From an uncultured Pelagibacteraceae bacterium (GTDB lineage Bacteria > Pseudomonadota > Alphaproteobacteria > Pelagibacterales > Pelagibacteraceae), in contig CACLWP010000004.1 of assembly GCA_902610675.1 (NCBI GenBank), positions 1 through 64,000 on the forward strand: DNA of 64,000 bases, read 5' to 3'. Shown piece after piece: positions 33,508 through 42,735 of the stretch; positions within the stretch are counted from its first letter, which is position 1, and each line of letters begins with the position of its first letter. The position numbers were made by a program, and so were the translations under genes. Below the pieces are notes generated by a model. The model saw only the letters and a list, made by a program, of their open reading frames with translations. It did no database searches and was not told where the DNA came from.

Positions 33508-34194
33508 ATGAAAAATATAATTAATATAGGAATTCCAAGTAAAGGCAGACTAAGAAAAGATGTTTTAAATATTTTCAAAAAGAAAAAATTAAAACTAATT
33601 TCTGAACGAGGTGAGAGGGATTTAATTGGTTATATTAAAAGTAAATCGAACATTAAAATTCTTTATTTGCATGCAAGAGAAATCATTCAAAGATTAGGAG
33701 ATGGTTCTTTAGATATAGGTTTTTCAGGTTTTGATTTGCTTAAAGAAGAAGAGATTAATATCCAAAAAAAAATTAATTTAGTCAGAAAGTACGAGTTTGG
33801 AAAAGCAACTCTAGTTGTTGCTATTCCAGATACATGGATTGATGTACAAACAGTAGCTGATTTGGAGGAAATTGCTTTTGAATTTAGGGATAAAAAGAAA
33901 AAAAAATTAAGAGTTGCAACCAAGTATCCAAACTTAACCAAAGAATTCTTATTCTCAAAGGGTGTAACACAATTTCAATTAGTTGAAAGTTTGGGTGCTA
34001 CCGAGGCCTATCCTTTTACAGGTTCTGCGAATTTGATTACTGATATCAGTTCCACTGGTGAGACTATAAAAAGTAATAATCTACGTATTTTAAAGGATGG
34101 TGAGATTTTAAAATCCCAAGCATGTATTTTTACCACGAAGAAAAACTTAAAAAAAAAAGGTTTAAAAATTTTAGTTAAATTACTTTCCAAGTAA
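33508..34194 (+). CDS. hisG: ATP phosphoribosyltransferase, short form
   Basis: IGIPSKGRLRKDVL, DIGFSGFDLLKEE, RVATKYPNLTKEFLFSKGV, GATEAYPFTGSANLITDISSTGET. Confidence 0.94.
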   Translation: MKNIINIGIPSKGRLRKDVLNIFKKKKLKLISERGERDLIGYIKSKSNIKILYLHAREIIQRLGDGSLDIGFSGFDLLKEEEINIQKKINLVRKYEFGKATLVVAIPDTWIDVQTVADLEEIAFEFRDKKKKKLRVATKYPNLTKEFLFSKGVTQFQLVESLGATEAYPFTGSANLITDISSTGETIKSNNLRILKDGEILKSQACIFTTKKNLKKKGLKILVKLLSK

Positions 34195-34341
34195 CTTATG
34201 TTTAAAATAAATAAGAATTATTTTGATAATATCTAAATTTCTAAATATTGCATAAGAAGTTATTACAACACAAATTATAAATATAATTTTAAAAATAAGA
34301 TTTAATTCCATTAAAAACTATTATAATACAAGCTACGAATC

Positions 34342-35433
34342 ATGGACACAATTTTATTAATTATTTTAATTTCTTTATTAGTTGCGACACTAGCTATTTT
34401 GTATTTGAACATCAGATTTAAACCTAAGTTATATAATAAAGAGTCTGAGGAAATAGCCAACTTAAAAACTGAAATAGTTACATTAAAAGACACCTTAAAT
34501 AACACCATCAATACTTCACTTGGCACAATGTCGACTTCCTTTAATGCTCTTTCAACAGGAGTTACAAAAGATATGACAGAAGCCTTAACCAAAGTAGATG
34601 AGAAGGTTGGCAACTTTAATCAACAAGTACAATTACTAAATCAAAGCCAGGAGGGAATTACCAAAATTCTAGCAGGTGTTAAAAAATACGGCACACTTGC
34701 AGAGTATTCACTTGATGCTTTAATTAAAGACTTGTTACCAGCATCTCAATTCATGACTAATGTTAAAATGAAAGAGGACACGAGCGAAAATGTAGAATTT
34801 GCAATTAAACTTCAAGGAGATGTTTTAGTTCCAGTAGACTCTCATTTTCCAGTAGAAAAATTTAAAGCAGTTACTGATGCACATGAAGCTGATGATAAAA
34901 GAGAAGTTGCTGATGCTAGAACAAAATTAGCAAGTGCTTTTAAGGCTAAAGCGAAAAGTGTAATGGAAAAATATATAGTTCCACCTAAATCAACAGATTT
35001 TGCAATAGTGTATGCACCGACAGAGAGTCTTTATAAAGAGTTAACTGAGTATCAGGATCCAAGTACTAAAGAATTGCTAACCCAAGAATTAATGAAAAAG
35101 TATAAAATAGTTATTTGTGGACCCAATACACTTTCTGCTTATTTGCAATCCTTACACATGGGCTTTCAATCACTGAAAGTTCAAAAAGGAGCTACAGAAA
35201 TATATAATCATCTAAAAACTATCACTACAAGATTTGGGAAACATTTTGATAACATAATTACACTTAGAAAAAAATTAGAAGAAGCGATGATTGTGGTAGA
35301 TAAGTTTGGTACTGATGCAAGATCAATTAGTAGAACTTTAGAAAATATAAAAGATCCCGAGCAGGTTGAGAAAGCCGTCCAAACAGAAAATGTAGAAAAA
35401 TTTGTTGAAAGAAATAAACAGTTCAAAAATTAA
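34342..35433 (+). CDS. rmuC: DNA recombination protein RmuC
   Basis: N-terminal TM, VPVDSHFPVEKF, DFAIVYAPTESLYKEL, ICGPNTLSAYLQSLHMGFQSL. Confidence 0.92.
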   Translation: MDTILLIILISLLVATLAILYLNIRFKPKLYNKESEEIANLKTEIVTLKDTLNNTINTSLGTMSTSFNALSTGVTKDMTEALTKVDEKVGNFNQQVQLLNQSQEGITKILAGVKKYGTLAEYSLDALIKDLLPASQFMTNVKMKEDTSENVEFAIKLQGDVLVPVDSHFPVEKFKAVTDAHEADDKREVADARTKLASAFKAKAKSVMEKYIVPPKSTDFAIVYAPTESLYKELTEYQDPSTKELLTQELMKKYKIVICGPNTLSAYLQSLHMGFQSLKVQKGATEIYNHLKTITTRFGKHFDNIITLRKKLEEAMIVVDKFGTDARSISRTLENIKDPEQVEKAVQTENVEKFVERNKQFKN

Positions 35434-35470
35434 TTTCTTTTTTCCTTTAATACCGATTATAAGAAACTTC

Positions 35471-36157
35471 ATGCATTGGAATAAGAAATATGATTATCCT
35501 TCATCGTCAAGAGCGACAGTAGATGGAATAAGAAGATACGTTCTGGGAGAGACAAAACTACCAAGTGTTACTTCAATTTTAGATGCAACTAAATCTGAAG
35601 AAGATAAAGCAGCTTTAGCCAATTGGCGGGAAAGAACTGGTCAAAAAGAGGCTGAAGCAATTACAAAAGCTGCGAGCAGTCGAGGTTCAAAAATGCATAA
35701 TTATTTAGAGTCATTTCTTTTAGGAAGAGAAAATTTAAGTTTTTTTGAAGATAAAGAGCAATTTAAATCAATGGCTAAAGAAATTATTGATAAAGGTTTA
35801 AAAAATAGATTAGAAGAAATCTATGGAGTAGAATGTACACTTTATTACCCAGAAAAATATGCTGGTACTGCTGACTGTGTTGGGGTTTATGAGGGAAAAG
35901 AAACAATAATAGATTTTAAGCAAAGTAATAAACCAAAAAAAGCTGAGTATATTGACTCATGGTTTTTACAAACAAGTGCATATTCTTTAGCGCACAATAT
36001 TGTATATAATACAAACATCACGTCTTGTGTAATTCTGGTTTGTACGGTAGATAATTTATTCCAAGAATTTAAAATTCAAGGCTCAGAGTTAATTACATAT
36101 CAAAACTTATTTTTAGGAAGGTTAAAAAAATTTAATGAGCTTTCAAATTTAATTTAA
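35471..36157 (+). CDS. PD-(D/E)XK superfamily exonuclease-like protein (start likely 35471)
   Basis: YAGTADCVGVYEGKETIIDFKQSNKPK (D...DxK), RGSKMHNYLE; phage-exonuclease-like. Confidence 0.78.
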   Translation: MHWNKKYDYPSSSRATVDGIRRYVLGETKLPSVTSILDATKSEEDKAALANWRERTGQKEAEAITKAASSRGSKMHNYLESFLLGRENLSFFEDKEQFKSMAKEIIDKGLKNRLEEIYGVECTLYYPEKYAGTADCVGVYEGKETIIDFKQSNKPKKAEYIDSWFLQTSAYSLAHNIVYNTNITSCVILVCTVDNLFQEFKIQGSELITYQNLFLGRLKKFNELSNLI

Positions 36158-36159
36158 AA

Positions 36160-37596
36160 ATGGATAAAATAGTAATTTACGATACTGAAACCACCAATAG
36201 TACTATTTGGGGTTCAATAATTGAAGTTGGGGCAGTTGTTGTTGATAAAAACCTTAAAGAGATAGGGAAATTAAATATTAGAGGAAGAATGCCAGAAGGA
36301 GAAGTTCCATCTGCTAAAGCTCTTTTAGTTAATTCTACAAGTATTGATTTACTTACTAAAGGTAATTATTCACATTATGATTTTTTAGGTGCCGTTGAAA
36401 ATTTTTTTTCTAAATGTGCCCCAGCAATGTTTATGGGCTGGTCAAATCTAAATTTTGATCGAAGAATGTTCCACTTTAATTTTTTTAAGGGAAATAGATA
36501 TCCTTATACTACTCATTCATCACCAAATCAAGAACATGATGGTTTACATATAGCAAGAGCCGCTCAAACCTTGAATTCTGAGACTTTAAAGACCGAATTA
36601 ACACAAGCAGGAAATCCAAGTCTTGCATTAGAATCTTTATCAAGAATGCAGGGTTTTGACACTTCAGCTAGCCACACAGCCTATGTTGATGCTCAGAATT
36701 CATTAAAGGTTCTGAGAATTATTAAGGATAAACATAAAGAAAATTGGGAAACATTTTTAAAAACATCAACAAAAACAAGTGTCGAAACGTTTTTAAAAAA
36801 TGAGGGTATATACTCTATTTTTGAAAATGTGAAGGGGAGAAATATGATGTATCTAACAAGTACACTACATCCTAATCACATTTTTCACCCATCTTATGTG
36901 TCTTGGGGATACGTTTGGGACTTAAGAAGAGATCCAGAACCATTATTAAACTTATCAGTAAACCAATTAAGAGAGATGTTAAAAAAGTATAGCCCTAAGG
37001 CTTTAAGAGTTTTAAAAACTAACAAAGCTCCAGTAATTTTAGATCAACAATTTGCACTTAAACAAAAACCTTATTCAGATTTAGATTTAGAAACAATTAG
37101 AAAAAGAGCACAGATGGTCAGAAATAATGAAAATTTTTGCAAGAATATACAAATTATAAATAGAGAGGCAGCAGAGGAAAAGGAGCAAACTAAAACCCAG
37201 GAAGATCTATTACCTGAAGAAACTTTATATGAAAAATTTATTCCAAATAAAGATACTGCTCTGTTTAAAATTTGGCATAGTTCATCTTGGGAAGATAAGT
37301 TGAGATTACTAGATAAATTTCAAGATAAAAGATGTAGTTGGTTTGGTCAAAAAATTATTTATCAAGAAGCACCTCAAATTTTACCACCTGATTTATATAA
37401 AAATATTAAAGGTGAAATTGCTAGACGTATATTAAGTAAGAATAAAGAAAAATGGCAAACTGTAAATATGGCATATAATGAAATTGACTATTTGAGAGAT
37501 CAAGCAGATAAAAGAGATGATAAGGTTGAATTAAATAAACTAGAAGAAATAAACGATTTTATAATGTCTATTGAAAAGAAATATGAAATTGCCTAG
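36160..37596 (+). CDS. sbcB: Exonuclease I (SbcB-like, DEDDh 3'-5' exonuclease)
   Basis: IVIYDTETTNS, MGWSNLNFDRRMF, ASHTAYVDAQNSLKVLR; C-terminal part matches ExoI (YVWDLRRDPEPLLNLSVNQLREML). Confidence 0.88.
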   Translation: MDKIVIYDTETTNSTIWGSIIEVGAVVVDKNLKEIGKLNIRGRMPEGEVPSAKALLVNSTSIDLLTKGNYSHYDFLGAVENFFSKCAPAMFMGWSNLNFDRRMFHFNFFKGNRYPYTTHSSPNQEHDGLHIARAAQTLNSETLKTELTQAGNPSLALESLSRMQGFDTSASHTAYVDAQNSLKVLRIIKDKHKENWETFLKTSTKTSVETFLKNEGIYSIFENVKGRNMMYLTSTLHPNHIFHPSYVSWGYVWDLRRDPEPLLNLSVNQLREMLKKYSPKALRVLKTNKAPVILDQQFALKQKPYSDLDLETIRKRAQMVRNNENFCKNIQIINREAAEEKEQTKTQEDLLPEETLYEKFIPNKDTALFKIWHSSSWEDKLRLLDKFQDKRCSWFGQKIIYQEAPQILPPDLYKNIKGEIARRILSKNKEKWQTVNMAYNEIDYLRDQADKRDDKVELNKLEEINDFIMSIEKKYEIA

Positions 37597-37630
37597 TTGA
37601 CTTTAATATGCAACTTTATAGAAAGGAATT

Positions 37631-37948
37631 ATGCTTATAGATTTTAAAGATGATGATTTTGAAAACAAAATTAAAAGTGAAGACGTTTCAGTAATTCAAT
37701 TTAGTGCAGCTTGGTGTGGCCCTTGTAAGGCTTTAAAACCAGTTATGGATAAACTTGCAGATGAATATAAGGACAAGGCTGGTTTTTATTACGCGGATAT
37801 AGAAGATGGTGGTATTAATACGGGAAGTGCCGCAGGAATAAGAGGTGTTCCAACTGTGATAATCTATAAAAAAGGTGTTGAGGTTGACAGAAAAGTTGGT
37901 GGTGTACCAGAAAGCCATATGAAAGAGTTCTTAGAAAAAAACATTTAA
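37631..37948 (+). CDS. Thioredoxin-family protein
   Basis: VIQFSAAWCGPCKALKPVMDKLA, GIRGVPTVIIYKKGVEV. Confidence 0.93.
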   Translation: MLIDFKDDDFENKIKSEDVSVIQFSAAWCGPCKALKPVMDKLADEYKDKAGFYYADIEDGGINTGSAAGIRGVPTVIIYKKGVEVDRKVGGVPESHMKEFLEKNI

Positions 37949-39210
37949 TTTAATTTTAATACTTCACCAGCTAAATACAAAGATCCCGTAATTATTAACA
38001 AATCGTTTTCTTCAAGTGATAAGGATTTAATTGCTTTTTCAATATTTTCTTCATATTTAACATTTAAAACATGTCTAAATTTTTCCTTTAATTTTTTACC
38101 ACTGATAGCGTTTTGTTGATTAGGGATATCAACAGTGGTCAGAGATGATATATCTTTAAAGTAGCTAATATATTTCTCATGATCTTTATTAGACATCATT
38201 CCTATAATAAAATGCTTATTACAATCTAAAGTTTGAAGAAATTCATTTAAAACCCTAGCACCATCTTCATTATGACTTCCATCTAACAATAGTTTGTTAT
38301 TTTTGATTAAATTTTTAATTTTTCCAGACTTTATTTCTTGTAATCTACCAACACTTTTTATTTTGGAAATTCCATTTTTTATATCATCATCTTTAATTTC
38401 TAAATTTAATTGTCTTATCGTTGCTATTGCAGTTGAAATATTTTCTAACTGAAACTGTCCTAGAATATTTGGTAATGGAAGTTTTAATCCACCAAATTTA
38501 TCCTCATAATAAAAAAAACCGTTCTCTCCATTGAAATAGCTATAGTCTTCATTAAAAAACAATTTATTAGACAAGTTTTTATTAATCGTTTTTTTGATAT
38601 TTTTAGTTGTTTTTACCGAGTTTTGTTTCGATACAATTATATTAGAATTTAAAAGAGTAGATGTTTTTTCAAATATAATTTTTTCTACTGTTTGTTGATT
38701 TCTTGGTAACCAATCGAGATGATCTTTACTTATAGAGCATACAACACTTGCTAAATTTTTTTTTAATATATTAGTTGCGTCAAACCTATGGAATAAACCT
38801 GCCTCAATAAGATTAATATTTTCAGGATATTGAGTAGCCTTATAAAAATAACAAGCAGTCAAAGCTTCAAAAAAAGTTAAAGGATTTTGATCGTTTATTT
38901 TTTTAACTTTCTCAAAAAGATCGATTAATTCATCATCTTTTATCGTATTATTATTAAAAACAAATCTTTCATTGATTTTTTGAATATGAGGACTTGTGTA
39001 AACATTACATTTTATTTTTGCTTCTTTTAAGATTGAAAAGATTGCGTTAATAGTAGATTGTTTGCCATTAGTTCCTACTACCGATATTGCTTTAATCTTA
39101 TCTTGAGGATTACCCAGTTTTTCACAAAGTGTTTTTATACGATCTAAACTTAAATCTATTTCTTTAGGATGCAACCTTTGTAAGTGACTGAGAGTTTTCT
39201 GAAGTTTCAT
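37945..39210 (-). CDS. folC: Dihydrofolate/folylpolyglutamate synthase
   Basis: VVGTNGKQSTINAIFSIL, TSPHIQKINERF, SISKDHLDWL, LLLDGSHNEDGARVL. Confidence 0.92.
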   Translation of the reverse strand: MKLQKTLSHLQRLHPKEIDLSLDRIKTLCEKLGNPQDKIKAISVVGTNGKQSTINAIFSILKEAKIKCNVYTSPHIQKINERFVFNNNTIKDDELIDLFEKVKKINDQNPLTFFEALTACYFYKATQYPENINLIEAGLFHRFDATNILKKNLASVVCSISKDHLDWLPRNQQTVEKIIFEKTSTLLNSNIIVSKQNSVKTTKNIKKTINKNLSNKLFFNEDYSYFNGENGFFYYEDKFGGLKLPLPNILGQFQLENISTAIATIRQLNLEIKDDDIKNGISKIKSVGRLQEIKSGKIKNLIKNNKLLLDGSHNEDGARVLNEFLQTLDCNKHFIIGMMSNKDHEKYISYFKDISSLTTVDIPNQQNAISGKKLKEKFRHVLNVKYEENIEKAIKSLSLEENDLLIITGSLYLAGEVLKLN

Positions 39211-40096
39211 TTTCTTCAGTGGTTATAGCATCGTTTTTATTTAATAAAATTGATAATAAAATGCCAAATTTTTCTTTAAGATCTTTTCTATCAATAATTA
39301 GGTCTACAAACCCAGTTTTCTTAACATAAGAACTTTTTTGAAAATTTTCTGGCAGACTTTCTTTAACAGTTCCTTCAATAACACGTTTGCCTGCAAAGGC
39401 TATTAAAGCATGGTCAGACTCTGCGATATGTAAATCACCCAACATTGCATATGAGGCTGTTATTCCTCCTGCAGTTGGATCTGTTAAACAGACTAAGTAA
39501 GGTAAACCATTTTTTTTGAGCTCATTTATAGCAAGTGTGGTCCTCGTCATCTGGGACAAGGATATTAAACTTTCCATCATTCTCATACCACCACCTGAGC
39601 TAAAGCAAATAAATGGTGTTTTATTTTCTATTGCGTGTTGAATACCATATAAAAAAGCTTCACCTTCAGCGGCTGCTATTGAAGCTCCTAAAAATTCAAA
39701 ATCTGATGCAACTGCAGTAATCTTAATATTATTTATCGACCCAGATACCACCATCATACCACAATCTAAACCTGTTTTTTTTCTAGCACTTTTCAATCTA
39801 TCTTTATAAGATTTTGAGTCTGTCCAGCTTAAAGGATCATCTTTTGGGATAGGTGTTTTAAAAACTTCATAATTATTTATTCCAAAAAGAATATCAAATC
39901 TTTGTTTTGGCTTAATCTTATGATGTTTATTACAATCTGGACATACCCAAAGATTTTGCTCTAGACTTTTTTTTAAAATTGGACCCTTGCAACAGGATGT
40001 CCAATCACTATTAGCAATGTCCTCTTTTGATGCTCTTTTATGAATAGCAGTTTTAATTTTTTCACCAGCTTTAATTATTTTTGTTATCCAATTCAT
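39164..40096 (-). CDS. accD: Acetyl-CoA carboxylase carboxyltransferase subunit beta
   Basis: NWVCPDC-type LWVCPDCNKHHKIKPKQRFDILF, TDPTAGGITASYAMLGDLHIAE, FAGKRVIEGTVKESLPENFQ. Confidence 0.9.
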   Translation of the reverse strand: MNWITKIIKAGEKIKTAIHKRASKEDIANSDWTSCCKGPILKKSLEQNLWVCPDCNKHHKIKPKQRFDILFGINNYEVFKTPIPKDDPLSWTDSKSYKDRLKSARKKTGLDCGMMVVSGSINNIKITAVASDFEFLGASIAAAEGEAFLYGIQHAIENKTPFICFSSGGGMRMMESLISLSQMTRTTLAINELKKNGLPYLVCLTDPTAGGITASYAMLGDLHIAESDHALIAFAGKRVIEGTVKESLPENFQKSSYVKKTGFVDLIIDRKDLKEKFGILLSILLNKNDAITTEENETSENSQSLTKVAS

Positions 40097-40893
40097 TTTA
40101 TTTTATTTTTTAATTTCCTTACGACATTATAAACATTTGTGACCGGATTTTGTCTTTTTTTAATTGAATTTGAAATTTCTTTGCAAATAGCACTTCCCAC
40201 GACTAAACCATCAGCTTTTTTTAGAGATTTTATGGTTTTTTCAGTTATGCCAAAACCAATTACAACATTTTTTTTTGGACTGATTCTTTTAATTCTGTCG
40301 TAATTTAAAAGTATTTCTTTGGATGAAACTTTTAGTTTGCCACCAGTGGTAGACAACATTGATATGAAATAGTTCATTGGATGAGAGTCTTTAATTATTT
40401 TTTTTAGTCTTTCTTTAGTGGTAGTAGGTGACAAAAGTTGAATGAAATAAATTGATTTTTTTTTACATTTTTTTGCAAAATTCTTATTTTCTGGCCACGG
40501 CAAATCTACAATTATCAGTCCATTAACACCACAAGTTTTGCATTTAGTTAAAAATTGATTTTCTCCGTATTGAAATATCATATTATAGTAGCCCATCAAT
40601 ATAATTGGTTTTGCTTTATCTGATCTTCTAAAATCTTTGACGATCTTAAAAATATCATTAATTTTGATCCCATGTTTGATTGCTCTGTATGCACTTGTTT
40701 GTATTTGGCTGCCATCTGCAACGGGAGTGTTGTGTGGTACACCTAATTCTAAAATGTCAGCATTTTTAGATATAGATTTTAATATGGCTAAAGATTGCTT
40801 TTTAGTGCTGTCACCACCAACTGTATAAGTTAATAAAGCTGGTCTATTTTCTTGTTTTGCTTTCTTAAAGGCATCACTAATTGGATTTGACAT
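40093..40893 (-). CDS. trpA: Tryptophan synthase alpha subunit
   Basis: ILELGVPHNTPVADGSQIQ, ILMGYYNMIFQYG, GLIIVDLPWPE, VIGFGI, VVGSAICKEI. Confidence 0.9.
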   Translation of the reverse strand: MSNPISDAFKKAKQENRPALLTYTVGGDSTKKQSLAILKSISKNADILELGVPHNTPVADGSQIQTSAYRAIKHGIKINDIFKIVKDFRRSDKAKPIILMGYYNMIFQYGENQFLTKCKTCGVNGLIIVDLPWPENKNFAKKCKKKSIYFIQLLSPTTTKERLKKIIKDSHPMNYFISMLSTTGGKLKVSSKEILLNYDRIKRISPKKNVVIGFGITEKTIKSLKKADGLVVGSAICKEISNSIKKRQNPVTNVYNVVRKLKNKIK

Positions 40894-42121
40894 ATTTTTT
40901 TCCTAATCTTTTTTCTAAAATACCTCGATCTTTGTAAGCATCTCCACAACTATTGACAATTACAATTGTGTCTTTACTAAACTTCTTAGACTCTTTTATT
41001 GCAACAGAGAAGGCATGACTTGGTTCGAGAGAAGGTCTTAATTTTTCAAATTTTGTCACTAGTTTATAAGCTTTCAGCGCTTCCTCATCACTTACAGCGG
41101 TATATCTTGCTCTTTTTGTATCTTTTAAAAAACAATGGAGTGGAGAAATTCCCGGATAATCAAGTCCTGCTGAAATTGACTCGGTTTCCTCTATTTGTCC
41201 ATCTGAGTTTTGATTTACATATTGAGCTGCGCCATGAAGAATTCCAATTTTAGAACCATAAGTCAAAGGTGCTGCATGTTTTTTACTTTTTGAAGGCCCA
41301 CCAGCCTCTACACCTATAAACTCACATTGCTTTTTACTGTAATCCATAAATTCATTCCAAAAACCATAACTTGAACTTCCACCACCTACACAGTTGTACA
41401 GTTTTAGTTTTTTTGGAACAGAACCAAACTCATTTATTAGTTGGACTTTTAGCTCTCGTGAAATTTGACTTGTGCTCCATCCACAGATACGTACGAAAAC
41501 TGCTGGTCCTACCGTGCTTCCAACACACATGGCTGTAGTGTCACAATTAGCAACCCAAAATCGCATACATTCTGAGACAGCATCAACAAGAGTTTGACTC
41601 CCTGAATATACTGGTATGACTTCTGCTCCATTTTTTTTCATGGCCTTCACATTTGGTTGTTGTCTCTCAATATCTTTCGAGCCCATAAAAATTTTACATT
41701 TAAGACCAAATTTTTTAGCTGCCATACTTAACATTTTACCAGCGTACCCTGCACCGGTATCACCAATGATGGTTTTTTTCCCAGAACGTTTTGCAAGCAA
41801 ACAATGAACTGTTGCGTTATAAATTTTATGTGCCCCTCCGTTGGCATCCGATACAACCTTTGACCAAATTTGAGCTCCACCCACATGTTTTGTTAGGTTT
41901 TCTAATTTTATAAAACGAGTAGGGGAACCAATCCAGTTTTTAAAATATCTATCTCTTTCAGCAATAAATCTTTTATCTTTTTTGAGTTTGTTAAATAGAA
42001 TTTCTAAATCTTCAATAGGTTTTTTTAATGTTTCAGGTACAAAATTTCCACCGAATTTACCTCCCCAAAATCCAAGTTTATTTCCTTGATCGATTAATGG
42101 GATACCTTTTTTAATTTTCAT
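40877..42121 (-). CDS. trpB: Tryptophan synthase beta-like PLP protein, strongly divergent
   Basis: GGAHKIYN (PLP Lys), GDTGAGYAGK, MGSKDIERQQPNVKAMKKNGAEVIPVYSG, GGGSSSYGFW, DGQIEETESISAGLDYPGISPLH; canonical trp locus. Confidence 0.85.
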   Translation of the reverse strand: MKIKKGIPLIDQGNKLGFWGGKFGGNFVPETLKKPIEDLEILFNKLKKDKRFIAERDRYFKNWIGSPTRFIKLENLTKHVGGAQIWSKVVSDANGGAHKIYNATVHCLLAKRSGKKTIIGDTGAGYAGKMLSMAAKKFGLKCKIFMGSKDIERQQPNVKAMKKNGAEVIPVYSGSQTLVDAVSECMRFWVANCDTTAMCVGSTVGPAVFVRICGWSTSQISRELKVQLINEFGSVPKKLKLYNCVGGGSSSYGFWNEFMDYSKKQCEFIGVEAGGPSKSKKHAAPLTYGSKIGILHGAAQYVNQNSDGQIEETESISAGLDYPGISPLHCFLKDTKRARYTAVSDEEALKAYKLVTKFEKLRPSLEPSHAFSVAIKESKKFSKDTIVIVNSCGDAYKDRGILEKRLGKKYVKSN

Positions 42122-42735
42122 ATTTTCGCAAATAAATTTAATAATTTATCAATTTTATTAATATCTTTTTTTCCATTCTTATCCTCTAGGGCACCGCTAA
42201 GATCAACAATAAAATCTTTATTCTTAAAGTTAGGTATATCATCTATTTGTATGTTTCCAGCAATCATTTTATTTAATTCATTCGGCACCTCATTAAGTAG
42301 ATTGTGATTAAAGCTTTCAGATTTATGGTAACCTTTTGAGTCAAATAGAATTATATCTGAGATTTCATAATAATCTTTATATTTTAATACATCTTTTTTA
42401 TTAGAGACAGTTAATGCTGAGATTATCTTTTTTTTGTATTTCAATTTTATTTCTAATGTTCTCTGGGGCTCAACGTCATAGAGTTGATAATAATCAAAAT
42501 TTAAATCTTTAATTTTTTCTAAAATTTCATTATTTGGCTTAACAAGCACAGAAACAAAGCTAAGTTGTTTTTTATCAACATTAATTAAATTTTTTAATTT
42601 TTTATATTCAACAAATCTTCTACTTTTTTCATAATTGGTTATAAACCCTATGAATTTTGACGGGTAGGGATGATTTAAAATATAGTTTAAAGTTTTAGGA
42701 TCTGAGACCCCGCAAATTTTTAAGCCTTTGATCAT
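42118..42735 (-). CDS. trpF: Phosphoribosylanthranilate isomerase-like protein, divergent
   Basis: GLKICGVSDPKTLNYI, KFIGFITNYEKSRRFV, IILFDSKG; located between pyrF and trpB. Confidence 0.75.
   Translation of the reverse strand: MIKGLKICGVSDPKTLNYILNHPYPSKFIGFITNYEKSRRFVEYKKLKNLINVDKKQLSFVSVLVKPNNEILEKIKDLNFDYYQLYDVEPQRTLEIKLKYKKKIISALTVSNKKDVLKYKDYYEISDIILFDSKGYHKSESFNHNLLNEVPNELNKMIAGNIQIDDIPNFKNKDFIVDLSGALEDKNGKKDINKIDKLLNLFAKI

Noticed and set aside
34195-34341. Possible minus-strand TM peptide in the hisG-rmuC gap
   Set aside because: On careful re-reading the frame stops after about 23 codons (MELNLIFKIIFIICVVINFLCNI)
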